Source of the DNA: Ww85 sp963745765
GTDB lineage: Bacteria; Desulfobacterota; Desulfobulbia; Desulfobulbales; Desulfocapsaceae
DNA length: 64,000 bases
Direction of reading: 5' to 3'
NCBI GenBank assembly: GCA_963745765.1
Contig: CAVUYQ010000026.1
Span: 62,001-126,000 of the forward strand
Positions 9,261 through 18,222 of the stretch are shown in pieces; the first letter of the stretch is position 1; every line of letters begins with the position of its first letter. The notes below the pieces were generated by a model, which saw only the letters and a list, made by a program, of their open reading frames with translations, did not search any database and was not told the origin of the DNA. A program made the position numbers and the translations under genes.

Positions 9261-10537
9261 TGCTGGTACTTTTTCTGGCTGCCCTTTTTGGCTTCATTTT
9301 ATTGAGTGTACCGATCGCTTTTGCCCTCATATTAACCTCTTTTGTTCTCATGATGGCCTCTGGTGCCGTCTCACCGGCCCTTCTGGTCCAGAATATAGTC
9401 AGAGGAATTGACAGTTTTCCGCTGATGGCAATTCCTTTTTTTCTCCTTGCCGGAGAGATAATGAACGCGGGCGGGATATCCAAGCGCATCGTCAGTTTCG
9501 CCGGGGCGCTGCTGGGCCACATCAAGGGCGGTCTTGGCTATGTTACGGTCATGGCCAGCATGCTCTTTGCCGGTGTGTCGGGTTCAGCCGTCGCAGACAC
9601 CTCGGCCATGGGATCACTGCTCTACCCTGTTATGAAGAGTGAAGGATACGATGAAGAAAAGAGTGCCGCTCTATTCTGCGCTGCTGGAACCATCGGCCCC
9701 ATCATTCCACCGAGCATTCCGATGATCATCTTTGGTGTCATCGCCAATGTGTCGATCGTCAAGCTTTTTCTGGGGGGTATTATCCCGGGTGTCATCATTG
9801 GTTTTGGCCTGATGATCGGCTGGAATATCCATACCCGGAAAGGTAACTACAAGTCAGAAGGGAAATTTCAATTCAAAAAGGTTTTCAAGACCGGCGTGGA
9901 TGCCTTCTGGGCGCTGATTCTGCCGCTTATCATCCTTGGAGGAATCATTACCGGAATCTATACACCGACTGAAGCTGCGGTGATTGCAGTGGTCTATGCT
10001 TTTCTGGTCAGTTTCCTGATATACAGAGAACTGGACCTGAGAGTCCTGCCATCACTTCTTGTGAGCACAGCCAGATTAACATCTGTTGTTATGCTGGTAT
10101 GTGGTGCAGCCATGTCGGCTGCATACCTTATCACGGTGGCACAGATTCCCCAGCTTCTCGCGGATGTCCTTCTCGGCTGGGCCGGTGATAATCCCTACCT
10201 TCTTATGATGTTTGTGAATGTCCTGCTCCTTCTCGTCGGATGTGTCATGGACCTCACACCAGCCCTGCTCATCCTCGGTCCCATGCTTCTCCCCATAGCC
10301 GTTAAATTTGGCTTGGATCCCGTTTATTTCGGTGTGGTAATGATAGTGAATCTCTGTATTGGTCTCATTACCCCTCCCGTGGGCAATATTCTTTATGTGG
10401 GCTGTGGTATTTCCAAACTTTCCGTTGCCCGGCTGAGCAGGGCGATCCTGCCGAACATTGCAATCATGATCGTAACCTTGCTTTTGATAACCTATATTCC
10501 AGGCCTCATAATGTTCATCCCGAACCTTATGCAATAG
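9260..10537 (+). CDS. dctM: TRAP transporter large permease (DctM)
   Basis: 425 residues, about 12 hydrophobic segments, full length for DctM. Recognisable family segments are PLMAIPFFLLAGEIMNAGG, SGSAVADTSAMGSLL, GTIGPIIPPSIPMIIFG, TPTEAAVIAVVYA and LCIGLITPPVGNIL. It forms the transport channel that accepts substrate from the DctP binding protein. The start overlaps the dctQ stop (TAATG), which indicates translational coupling. The cargo is probably the sugar acid degraded by the upstream enzymes (inference). Confidence 0.93.
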   Translation: MLVLFLAALFGFILLSVPIAFALILTSFVLMMASGAVSPALLVQNIVRGIDSFPLMAIPFFLLAGEIMNAGGISKRIVSFAGALLGHIKGGLGYVTVMASMLFAGVSGSAVADTSAMGSLLYPVMKSEGYDEEKSAALFCAAGTIGPIIPPSIPMIIFGVIANVSIVKLFLGGIIPGVIIGFGLMIGWNIHTRKGNYKSEGKFQFKKVFKTGVDAFWALILPLIILGGIITGIYTPTEAAVIAVVYAFLVSFLIYRELDLRVLPSLLVSTARLTSVVMLVCGAAMSAAYLITVAQIPQLLADVLLGWAGDNPYLLMMFVNVLLLLVGCVMDLTPALLILGPMLLPIAVKFGLDPVYFGVVMIVNLCIGLITPPVGNILYVGCGISKLSVARLSRAILPNIAIMIVTLLLITYIPGLIMFIPNLMQ

Positions 10538-10608
10538 CAGTAGCAGTGTTTACGAAAGATCCTGATTATCAGGACCTTTTAACGGTACAAAAAACCAAGG
10601 AGGATTCA

Positions 10609-11607
10609 ATGAAAAAAACACATGGTTTGTTACTCACTTTAGTCACGGCGTTTCTCGTTCTGCCAGCCCTTGCATTCAGCGAACCGGTAACGCTTAAAAT
10701 TTCCAATGGGGTAAACGAAAAGCATCCATCCTACCTGGCTTCAGTGAAATTCGGAGAGCTTCTTAACGAAAAACTTCCCGGACATTTCAAGGTGGAAGTG
10801 TATGCGAATGCACAACTGGGCGACGATGTACGCGCCACAGAATCAACCCAGATGGGCAGCCTGGAAATGGTTTGTACCTCAGCTTCGCCTCTCGTTGGGC
10901 TTGTTCCTGACTTTATGGTTCTTGATCTGCCTTTTCTCTTCCCGAATGAAAAAGCAGCAGACGCAGTCCTCGATGGAAAAGTTGGTCAAGAGCTGGCAGC
11001 AAAACTCGAACCGAAAGGTCTCAAACTCATGGCGTACTATGAAAATGGTTTTCGCCAGCTGACAAACAGTGCTAAAGAAATTACGAGCCCGGCAGATCTC
11101 AAAGGGCTTAAAATCCGCACCATGGAAAACCCCATCCATCTTGCCGCCTGGAAAGCTTTGGGAGCAAACCCTACCCCGATGCCTTTCAGTGAAGTTTTTA
11201 CCGCCATGCAGCAAAAAACCATTGATGGCCAGGAAAACCCTATTCCCACAATCTATCTGCAGAAATTCTATGAAGTGCAGGGATACACAACTTTAACGGG
11301 ACATGTATATGGTCCGCATATCCTGTTGATGAACAAAAAACTCTTTGATTCATTCACCCCGGAAGAGCAGAAAGTCCTTCTTGAGGCAGCTCATGAGTCT
11401 GCTCTCTATCAGAGAAGCATTAACAGGAAGATGAACTCTGACTACGTCGAAGAATTGAGGAAAAACGGTATGATAGTAACCGAACTGACACCGGAACAGC
11501 TCAAGGCATTCCAGGATGCAGTGCAGCCGGTTTACCAGCAGTTTGAAGATAAAATTGGCAAGGATCTCATCAAGCAGGTACAGGACGAAATTGCCAACGC
11601 CAAATAA
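10609..11607 (+). CDS. dctP: TRAP transporter solute-binding protein (DctP)
   Basis: 332 residues, periplasmic. The start at 10609 is chosen because AAGGAGG lies 5 bases before it. The N-terminus is a signal peptide (KK, then a hydrophobic stretch ending LAFS). The mature protein shows the DctP pattern: ISNGVNEKHPSY, ENGFRQLTNS, and LKGLKIRTMENPIHLAAWKALG. The Arg in LKIRTMENP is the residue that usually binds the ligand carboxylate. It is last in dctQMP; binding proteins are commonly made in excess over the permeases. Confidence 0.93.
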   Translation: MKKTHGLLLTLVTAFLVLPALAFSEPVTLKISNGVNEKHPSYLASVKFGELLNEKLPGHFKVEVYANAQLGDDVRATESTQMGSLEMVCTSASPLVGLVPDFMVLDLPFLFPNEKAADAVLDGKVGQELAAKLEPKGLKLMAYYENGFRQLTNSAKEITSPADLKGLKIRTMENPIHLAAWKALGANPTPMPFSEVFTAMQQKTIDGQENPIPTIYLQKFYEVQGYTTLTGHVYGPHILLMNKKLFDSFTPEEQKVLLEAAHESALYQRSINRKMNSDYVEELRKNGMIVTELTPEQLKAFQDAVQPVYQQFEDKIGKDLIKQVQDEIANAK

Positions 11608-11684
11608 TTCAGCACGTGAAACGAACCTGCCATCCTTTCCGGCCTCGATCGTGGAAGTCGGAAAGGATGGCCAACAGTGTGACT

Positions 11685-12363
11685 ATGAAACTGAAAACCA
11701 AAAGGGCTTTGATTACCGGTGGCGCTCAAGGCATAGGTTTTGCTATTGCAGAGACCTTTTGCCGGGAGGGCGCTGCTGCACAAGGTCTCAACGATAAAGG
11801 AGGAAATGCCATCTTTCTTTGATGTCGGTGAAGACGCTAACTGGCAAGAGGTGCACCACCGGATAGAAGAAGAATAAGGTGGTCTGGCTATACTTGTCAA
11901 TAATGCCGGGATAAGCATTCGAAAAGCGACTGAGGAGATGAGCTCGAGGACCTTGACCGGATGTATGCGGTAAACATCAAGGGTCCTATTCTCGGAATCA
12001 AACATACGCTCCCTATTATGAAGAAAATCGGCGGGGGCTCAATCATCAACATGTCCTCCGTCTCTGGGCTGATCGGCCATATATATACTACCGAAGCCTG
12101 CACGACGGCCAAGGGTGCCGTGACGCTTTTGACAAATTCAGTAGCCTCTCGTTACACCAAATTCAATATCCGCTGCAACGTTATTACCCCAAGTACCGCA
12201 GACACGCCCCTGGTTCAGGACATGCTTAAAGATCCTGAACGTCGAAAGGAACGTCTTAGCGAGGTTCCTCTTGGAAGAATGGCTAGCCTGAAGGATACCG
12301 CTGAAGCCGCGTTGTCTATCGCTTCCGCTGGGGGGAGTTTCATCAATGGCGTGGATCCTTTGG
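11685..12363 (+). pseudogene. Degenerate SDR paralogue of the left-edge dehydrogenase
   Basis: An SDR can be followed through several frames: KTKRALITGGAQGIGFAIAE in one frame; a second frame with a stop (TAA near 11875), then GGLAILVNNAGISIRKATEE; and the first frame again from about 11945 (EDLDRMYAVNIKGPILGIKH onward). The catalytic Tyr region is altered (IYTTEACTTAKGAVTLL). The C-terminal end, EVPLGRMASLKDTAEAAL and GSFINGV, closely matches the intact SDR at 1-129. It is cut off after GV by a repeat-derived segment at 12359-12391. This is a decayed, probably duplicated gene. Confidence 0.8.
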
Positions 12364-12391
12364 AGTGCAATAGACTTTTTACGAGTATGTC
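12359..12391 (+). repeat. 33-bp fragment of the intergenic repeat at 53.8-54.0 kb
   Basis: TTTGGAGTGCAATAGACTTT followed by TTACGAGTATGTC is identical to 53948-53980, the 3' end of a longer repeat element there. At this site it replaces the last codons of the degenerate SDR, so the element end marks the truncation point. Confidence 0.8.
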
Positions 12392-12676
12392 TTCCTTGCT
12401 TTCCATATACAACCCAGGGCAAGACCGTACGACTAGCTGCGCTTCCGGCTCTGAATGCTGTAGCTTTGAGATTACTCAACGCATGCTTGGCCCATGTTCC
12501 TGTGAAATTTGCCGAGTTTCGTTAAGAGGAACTTGATTTAAAGAAAAACTGGAATCAAACGTTTTATTGTGACGCTTACGTTGAATACCGAAAGATACAC
12601 TTTGTCCTTTCACTACCAGTGCTTCAGTGACTGGCAATGTCCACCGGGGGCGAGACGATACAGCCCTCTCTCCCGC

Positions 12677-12755
12677 GTCGCTTTTTTGATTCACCTACTG
12701 GAGTATGGTGAATCACAAGTCTCCTTGACAAGCAGGCTGTCTCGACTCGTGAAAT
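12677..12755 (-). repeat. 79-bp hairpin repeat, copy A
   Basis: Read on the minus strand this matches 22240-22318 on the plus strand at 69 of 79 positions. It has a hairpin of 9 bp (GATTCACC / GGTGAATC plus one pair) and a second smaller stem (ACGAG / CTTGT). At one stem position the two copies differ by a swapped T:A versus A:T pair. Function unknown; it lies between the SDR pseudogene and the threonine aldolase remnant. Confidence 0.7.
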
Positions 12756-12932
12756 ATTGAGGTTAGTGGTCCCTTTTTGCCTGGAAAAGACAATATCAAT
12801 CAAGTTGATGTGGCCCAACAAATAAAAGGATTTAAGGCCGGCCGCCGGCAGATGTTGTGGTACTGAAGCGCTCTTGCAAAAAAAAAGAAAGCAGGTATAT
12901 TCGACCTGCCTGAAAACCAACAAAGAGAGAAT

Positions 12933-13118
12933 ATGAAATCCGACCTTGAAACACAGCATTTTGCCAGTGATAATTACGCCGCGGTCGGTCCCGGGGTCGG
13001 GGGTGCCCGTTTCATGTGTTCCTGGGATACTGACAGCGAGGAGGTTGAACGATTTGCCGATGATATCGAGGATATCTTTTTCTCCATTTCCTCTGATCGG
13101 ACTATCATTGATGAGTAG
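12933..13118 (+). pseudogene. Internally deleted threonine aldolase remnant (61 codons, frame open)
   Basis: The first part, HFASDNYAAVGPGV, resembles the N-terminus of low-specificity L-threonine aldolase (FASDN..GVHPE). The second part, GARFMCSWDTDSEEVERFAD, resembles its C-terminal strand-helix (R..tSWdTteeeVd.f). The roughly 280 residues between, including the PLP lysine, are absent, yet the frame stays open and a reasonable ribosome site (AAAGAGAG) precedes the ATG. Its stop overlaps the start of the EamA gene (ATGAGTAG), so translation of the remnant may still help start that gene. Confidence 0.65.
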
Positions 13119-14034
13119 GATACAGGCCAACGCCCTGCTGGTGCTCACGGCCATTATCTGGGGGACGACCTTTGTTGTTCAGCAGGTCGGAACAGGCGGT
13201 CTGCAGGCAATTAGCTTTACCGGTACGAGAATGCTGGTTGGTGGTGTTTTTATCCTGCCGCTGGCAATCCGTCAATTTACTAGGGTGCATCCGGGGGAGC
13301 GTCGTTTCAATGGAGCGGACTGGCTCGGCATCACTCTTACCGGTATCGTGCTGTTCACCGCAGCGGCCATGCAGCAGTATGGTATTTTTCATACAACGGT
13401 AACAAATGCCGGATTTTTAACCGCACTGTACGTTCCCCTGGTTCCCGTTATCTCGTTTTTTGTGCTGAGAAGAAAGGTTCATTGGTCCGTTTGGCCTGCT
13501 TCAGTCTGCTGTGTTATCGGTACCTATATCATGAGCGGGGCACAGGGAATTGAGCTGCGGGTAGGCGACTTGTGGGTGACCGGGGGGAGTCTTTTCTGGG
13601 CCTGCCATGTTATTCTCGTCGGTACGTTGGCGGTGCGGACCAGGGCTCCGCTGGTGGTGGCGTGCGGCCAGTTTTTTGCCTGCGGTCTCTGTGGTATTGT
13701 CATCGGCATGCTTGTTGAGCAGCCGACCATTGCCGATGTTCAATCGGCATGGTTCGGTATTCTTTATGCCGGACTCCTCTCTACCGGTGTCGGTTTTACC
13801 CTGCAGGCGATTGCCCAGCGATTCACCCATGAGGCTGATGCCGCCATCATCCTGAGTGCGGAAACCGTGTTTGCGGCTCTGGCCGGTTTTATTTTTCTGG
13901 CAGAGCGATTGAGTATTCTGGAAGTGTCAGGGGCTGTCCTTATTTTTTCCGGCATCATCGCCGTGCAACTGCTGCCCATGATGCGGGCGAAAGCTCGTCG
14001 GCTGGTGACCAGTTCCTCCCCGGATGAGGCCTGA
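13111..14034 (+). CDS. EamA/DMT family transporter
   Basis: 307 residues, ten predicted membrane helices in two EamA repeats. Repeat 1 begins ALLVLTAIIWGTTFVVQQVG and contains FTGTRMLVGGVFILPLAI. Repeat 2 contains the SAETVFAALAGFIFLAERLS segment that is highly conserved in this family. Such proteins export amino acids or other metabolites. The start at 13111 is chosen because the protein family begins there and the codon overlaps the stop of the upstream remnant. No strong ribosome site precedes it, which fits translational coupling. An association with threonine or serine metabolism is only suggested by the remnant. Confidence 0.9.
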   Translation: MSRIQANALLVLTAIIWGTTFVVQQVGTGGLQAISFTGTRMLVGGVFILPLAIRQFTRVHPGERRFNGADWLGITLTGIVLFTAAAMQQYGIFHTTVTNAGFLTALYVPLVPVISFFVLRRKVHWSVWPASVCCVIGTYIMSGAQGIELRVGDLWVTGGSLFWACHVILVGTLAVRTRAPLVVACGQFFACGLCGIVIGMLVEQPTIADVQSAWFGILYAGLLSTGVGFTLQAIAQRFTHEADAAIILSAETVFAALAGFIFLAERLSILEVSGAVLIFSGIIAVQLLPMMRAKARRLVTSSSPDEA

Positions 14035-14226
14035 ATTAGATTGCATTTTTCTTTTTTTTTTCTATAACATGGTGAGCGACGGAACTTCTATCCCATCCTT
14101 CAATTTTCGACAGTTCAAGTAAAATGAGAGGAATGAGTCTGCCTGTCGGACCTGCTTCGGGATCATCACTGCTGTCACACAAGACATTGTTATTTTTATA
14201 TTTAACATCTTTTTTTGGAGAATGCC

Positions 14227-14853
14227 ATGTCCGTACATGTTGCTACTCATCCACTGATTAATCATAAGCTCGGTCTGATGCGGGAAAAGAATATTTCCAC
14301 GAAAGATTTCAGAGATCTTGCCTCAGAGGTGGCCCGCCTTCTGACCTATGAGGCAACGAAAGACCTTCCCACTCAGCCGAAGACCATCGAGGGCTGGGCC
14401 GGTACGGTTGAAGTAGAGGAAATAATGGGGAAAAAGATCACCATCGTGCCGATACTCCGGGCCGGCTTGGGGATGATGGATGGTGTCCTTGATATGATCC
14501 CAACCGCCAGGGTGAGTGTGGTCGGTTACTACCGGAACGAACAGACCCTGCAGCCGGTTGAATATTATGTCAAAACAGCGAGCGAAATGGATAAGCGGAT
14601 CGCCTTGATCCTTGATCCGATGCTGGCTACAGGCGGCACCCTGATGGCCACCATTGAGACCTTGAAAAAGGCGGGGTGCCAAACTATTAAGGGCCTTTTC
14701 CTGGTTGCTGCACCAGAGGGAATCAAGCGTATAACCGACGCTCATCCGGATGTGGAGATTTTTGTTGCCGCAGTGGATGAACGCTTGAATGAAGTCGGTT
14801 ATATCCTGCCAGGCCTGGGTGATGCCGGTGACAAGATATTTGGTACAAAATAG
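14227..14853 (+). CDS. upp: Uracil phosphoribosyltransferase
   Basis: 208 residues. It converts uracil and PRPP to UMP in the cytosol. Visible are the N-terminal HPLINHKLGLMR segment, the uracil-side GWAGTVEVEEIMGKKITIVPILRAGLGM region, the PRPP-binding motif ALILDPMLATGGTLMATI, and the C-terminal PGLGDAGDKIFGTK. The ATG at 14227 follows GGAG at 14217-14220. The uracil permease gene follows 94 bases later, forming a pyrimidine salvage pair. No clear attenuator was seen in the AT-rich leader. Confidence 0.97.
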   Translation: MSVHVATHPLINHKLGLMREKNISTKDFRDLASEVARLLTYEATKDLPTQPKTIEGWAGTVEVEEIMGKKITIVPILRAGLGMMDGVLDMIPTARVSVVGYYRNEQTLQPVEYYVKTASEMDKRIALILDPMLATGGTLMATIETLKKAGCQTIKGLFLVAAPEGIKRITDAHPDVEIFVAAVDERLNEVGYILPGLGDAGDKIFGTK

Positions 14854-14947
14854 TTGCGATTGATTGTTGCCGGAGATACATGGAGCTGCATGGAGCTGGA
14901 TAAAGAGAGAGTTGCCTGCGTACAATAATCAGAAAGGAGAAGAGAAC

Positions 14948-16183
14948 ATGCCAGTTGATACACAAGACAGTAGCTATCGGTTTCGCTTCGGGGACGGCCT
15001 GCTGGGAGCACAGATGCTGTTTGTCGCCTTTGGCGCCCTCGTTCTGGTGCCGATATTAACCGGGCTTGACCCCAACGTTGCCTTATTCACCGCCGGTGCC
15101 GGGACCTTGTTATTTCAGGTTGTCACCAGGGGGAAGGTTCCTGTTTTTCTGGCATCATCGTTTGCCTTTATCGCCCCGATCTCATATGGCGTCAAAACCT
15201 GGGGCATTCCGGGGACATTGTGCGGGTTGGCAGCGGCAGGTCTCGTTTATGTTGTGCTCAGTTTTATTATTCGCATAAAGGGCAGCTACGTTCTTGAAAA
15301 GTACTTGCCGCCGGTGATTACCGGGCCGGTCATCATGGTTATTGGCCTGGTTCTCGCTCCCGTAGCCGTGGGCATGGCAAACGGCAGTATAGGTGACGGC
15401 AGGATTGTCGGTTCAACGGCGATGATTATATCTTTGGTCGCGTTGGTGACAACCATTGTCGTTTCCATTTTTGGTGGCGGCTTTTTACGCCTGATCCCGG
15501 TCCTTAGTGGTATAACCGCCGGATATCTCGTTTCTCTGGTGATGGGGGTGATTGATTTTAAGTCGGTTATTGATGCGTCCTGGTTTGCCTTTCCGAATTT
15601 CACCGCACCTGAATGGAATTTAAGCGCTGTTTTATATATCGTTCCGGTTGCCCTGGCGCCGGCAATTGAGCATTTTGGAGATGTTCTCGCTATAGGTTCA
15701 ATTACCGGTAAAGACTACGTGAAAGATCCCGGAATACAAAACACCATGCTCGGTGACGGTCTTGCCACATCGCTGGCCGCTTTCTTCGGAGGACCGCCCA
15801 ATACGACTTATTCAGAGGTGACTGGTGCCGTCGCCTTGACCCGGGCATTCAATCCGGCAATTATGACCTGGGCGGCAATATGCGCAATCCTTCTTGCCTT
15901 TGTCGGGAAAATTGGTGCATTTCTCGCAACAATTCCCAGTCCGGTTATGGGCGGCATCATGATCCTGCTCTTTGGTATGATAACCGTTGTTGGTATCAAT
16001 ACACTGGTGAAGTCCGGAAAAGACCTGGCAACGCCGAGGAATCTGATCATTATCTCGGTAATACTGGTAAGCGGTATTGGCGGCATGAAGTTGAGTGCCG
16101 GGACTTTTGCCATCGAGAAGATCGGCCTCGCGGCGATTCTCGGCCTGCTGCTCAATTTTATTCTTCCCCCGGAGAAGAAATAA
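14948..16183 (+). CDS. uraA: Uracil permease (NCS2 family)
   Basis: 411 residues, an inner-membrane uracil:proton symporter with about 14 hydrophobic segments. NCS2 landmarks include LGAQMLFVAFGALVLVPILTG at the N-terminus, FLASSFAFIAPI, the substrate-binding ALAPAIEHFGDVLAIG, GDGLATSLAAFFGGPPNTTY, and SPVMGGIMILLFGMI. The start at 14948 follows AAAGGAGA. It is downstream of upp and completes uracil uptake plus conversion to UMP. Confidence 0.96.
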   Translation: MPVDTQDSSYRFRFGDGLLGAQMLFVAFGALVLVPILTGLDPNVALFTAGAGTLLFQVVTRGKVPVFLASSFAFIAPISYGVKTWGIPGTLCGLAAAGLVYVVLSFIIRIKGSYVLEKYLPPVITGPVIMVIGLVLAPVAVGMANGSIGDGRIVGSTAMIISLVALVTTIVVSIFGGGFLRLIPVLSGITAGYLVSLVMGVIDFKSVIDASWFAFPNFTAPEWNLSAVLYIVPVALAPAIEHFGDVLAIGSITGKDYVKDPGIQNTMLGDGLATSLAAFFGGPPNTTYSEVTGAVALTRAFNPAIMTWAAICAILLAFVGKIGAFLATIPSPVMGGIMILLFGMITVVGINTLVKSGKDLATPRNLIIISVILVSGIGGMKLSAGTFAIEKIGLAAILGLLLNFILPPEKK

Positions 16184-16192
16184 TGAGATTCG

Positions 16193-16220
16193 GGCAGGCT
16201 GACTGGACAGTCGGCCTGCC
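16193..16220 (+). terminator. Hairpin after uraA, possible terminator
   Basis: GGCAGGC (16193-16199) pairs with GCCTGCC (16214-16220), with further partial pairing in the loop. It is 10 bases past the uraA stop. No good T-run follows, so termination is uncertain. The 329-base gap to dppA otherwise shows only the duplicated ribosome-site segment. Confidence 0.4.
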
Positions 16221-16473
16221 TACTGACAACTATTTTATCCTGAGGGGTGGCTCATACTCTTGCGATTCATTGTTTCGTCATTATTTTCTTCTGTTAACGA
16301 TGCAGAAGCGGTTAACCAGTCTCTGGGGTTGTCGTGTGGCGCGCAGAATGCCGGTACGATTCAACACGGTTTTTTCTTCCTGCATGTTATCTGAATTGCC
16401 CTGCCAATCCGTTCGTATGGCAGATCCTTGTTCAATTGCTGGCTGTTTGTTGGCTGCTCCATTCATTAACACC

Positions 16474-16511
16474 AAAAAGGAGATCACTAAACATCAAAAA
16501 GGAGATCACTA
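16474..16511 (+). promoter_or_regulatory. Tandemly duplicated ribosome binding segment before dppA
   Basis: AAAAAGGAGATCACTA occurs twice, 22 bases apart (16474-16489 and 16496-16511). The second copy serves the dppA ATG at 16513. The first duplicates a full Shine-Dalgarno sequence without a start codon. Confidence 0.6.
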
Positions 16512-16512
16512 C

Positions 16513-18114
16513 ATGAATCCATTGAAACGGAAGTTGCTCGCATCTCTATGTGGCGCGTCCCTTGTTGCCATGGGCGCGGTGAGTGTTCAGGCGAAAACAC
16601 TCGTGTTCTGCTCTGAAGGAAGCCCGGAGGGCTTCAATCCGGCATTTTATACTGCCGGTACGACCTTTGACGCCTCCTCCCGGGCAATTTTTAACCGGCT
16701 TGTCGAGTTCGAGCGCGGCACGACCAAGATCGGACCGGCCCTGGCCGAAAAGTGGGATGTTTCTGCTGACGGCCTGGAATACACCTTTTATCTGAGAAAG
16801 GGTGTAAAATGGCAGACCACCAAGGATTTCAAACCAACGCGTGATTTCAATGCCGACGACGTTGTTTTTTCCTTCAAGCGTCAGCTCGATAAGGATCATC
16901 CCTACCATAAGGTTTCCAATGGTACCTTCGAGTATTTCGAAGGCATGTCCATGCCTGATCTGCTGAAAGATGTTGTAAAGGTTGATGATTATACCGTAAA
17001 ATTCCAGCTCAATCGCCCTGAAGCACCGATGATTGCCAATCTCGGCATGGATTTCGCCTCTATCTTCTCCAAGGAATATGCCGATCAACTGATGGCGGCC
17101 GGAACCCCGGAAGTTATTGACCAGATGCCTGTCGGTACCGGGCCGTTCCAGCTTGTTGCATACCAGAAAGATGCGGTAATCCGCTACAAGGCCCATCCCG
17201 ATTACTGGGCCGGCAAGGCACCGATCGATAACCTGGTCTTTGCCATTACCCCGGATGCGTCCGTCAGGTATCAGAAGCTGAAAGCCAATGAATGTCAGGT
17301 GATGCCATATCCCAATCCGGCAGACCTCGAAGCGATGGCCAAGGATCCTGATATCAACCTTCTTCAGAAGGAAGGGCTGAATGTCGGTTACCTGGCCTAC
17401 AATACCCTGGTCCCGCCTTTTGATAATCCGAAGGTCAGAAAAGCCCTGAACATGGCGATTAACAAGGGTGCAATCCTTGATGCGGTGTTCCAGGGAGCGG
17501 GTAAGGCAGCCAAGAATCCGATTCCGCCGACCATCTGGTCATACAATGACGCCGTCCAGGATGATCCATACGACCCCGAGGCTGCCAGGAAGATGCTTGA
17601 AGCCGAAGGTGTGAAGGATCTGAAGATGAATATATGGGCAATGCCCGTGCAGCGTCCGTACAACCCGAACGCCCGCCGTATGGCGGAACTGATCCAGGCT
17701 GACTTTGCCAAGATCGGTGTCAAGGCCGAAATCGTTTCCTACGAATGGGGTGAGTACCTCAAACGTTCAAAAGACAAGGATCGCGATGGGGCCGTCTTGC
17801 TTGGCTGGACCGGCGATAACGGAGATCCTGATAACTTCCTTGCCGTGCTGCTTGGCTGTGACGCGGTAGGCGGAGCCAACCGGGCAAACTGGTGTTACCA
17901 GCCGTTTGAAGATCTTATCCAGAAGGCAAAGATCGTCTCAGATCCTGCTGAGCGTACCAAACTTTATGAACAGGCCCAGGTTGTCTTTAAAGAACAGGCA
18001 CCGTGGGCGACCATCGCGCATTCGATTGTCTTCCAGCCGGTCCGTAAGGAAGTTGTCGATTTCCGTATCGACCCGTTCGGCGGCAATGTGTTCTATGGCG
18101 TTGACCTGAAGTAG
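16513..18114 (+). CDS. dppA: Peptide ABC transporter substrate-binding protein (DppA-like)
   Basis: 533 residues, periplasmic. A signal peptide occupies residues 1-26 (KRKLL, hydrophobic core, VQAK). Mature sequence has the SBP family 5 pattern: GFNPAFYTAGTTFDASSRAIFNRLVEF, the ALAEKWDVSADGLEYTFYLRKGVKW signature, and the dipeptide-type C-terminal GWTGDNGDPDNFLAVLLGC. The GDNGDPDNF segment resembles DppA rather than OppA. It heads a complete dppABCDF operon. A hairpin after its stop separates it from the permease genes and likely keeps its transcript level high. Confidence 0.94.
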   Translation: MNPLKRKLLASLCGASLVAMGAVSVQAKTLVFCSEGSPEGFNPAFYTAGTTFDASSRAIFNRLVEFERGTTKIGPALAEKWDVSADGLEYTFYLRKGVKWQTTKDFKPTRDFNADDVVFSFKRQLDKDHPYHKVSNGTFEYFEGMSMPDLLKDVVKVDDYTVKFQLNRPEAPMIANLGMDFASIFSKEYADQLMAAGTPEVIDQMPVGTGPFQLVAYQKDAVIRYKAHPDYWAGKAPIDNLVFAITPDASVRYQKLKANECQVMPYPNPADLEAMAKDPDINLLQKEGLNVGYLAYNTLVPPFDNPKVRKALNMAINKGAILDAVFQGAGKAAKNPIPPTIWSYNDAVQDDPYDPEAARKMLEAEGVKDLKMNIWAMPVQRPYNPNARRMAELIQADFAKIGVKAEIVSYEWGEYLKRSKDKDRDGAVLLGWTGDNGDPDNFLAVLLGCDAVGGANRANWCYQPFEDLIQKAKIVSDPAERTKLYEQAQVVFKEQAPWATIAHSIVFQPVRKEVVDFRIDPFGGNVFYGVDLK

Positions 18115-18127
18115 TTCTGATCTGAAC

Positions 18128-18162
18128 CACAAATCCCGGGTACCCGGTGCCCGGGATTTGTG
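18128..18162 (+). terminator. dppA-dppB intergenic hairpin
   Basis: CACAAATCCCGGG (18128-18140) pairs perfectly with CCCGGGATTTGTG (18150-18162), a 13-bp stem. No T-run follows. Such hairpins after binding-protein genes commonly stabilise the upstream mRNA or reduce read-through. Confidence 0.7.
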
Positions 18163-18222
18163 TCATAATATGTTTTATTCTAATCTCTTATAAGCCATTA
18201 TGCCAGCGATCTTGCATGCCAA

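Noticed and set aside
12624..13154. Long minus-strand open frame across the threonine aldolase remnant
   Set aside because: It is antisense to the remnant and to the hairpin repeat, with no recognisable domain.
16250..16265. TGGCTC..TTGC upstream of dppA as a sigma-54 promoter
   Set aside because: The spacing between the GG and GC elements is one base too long.
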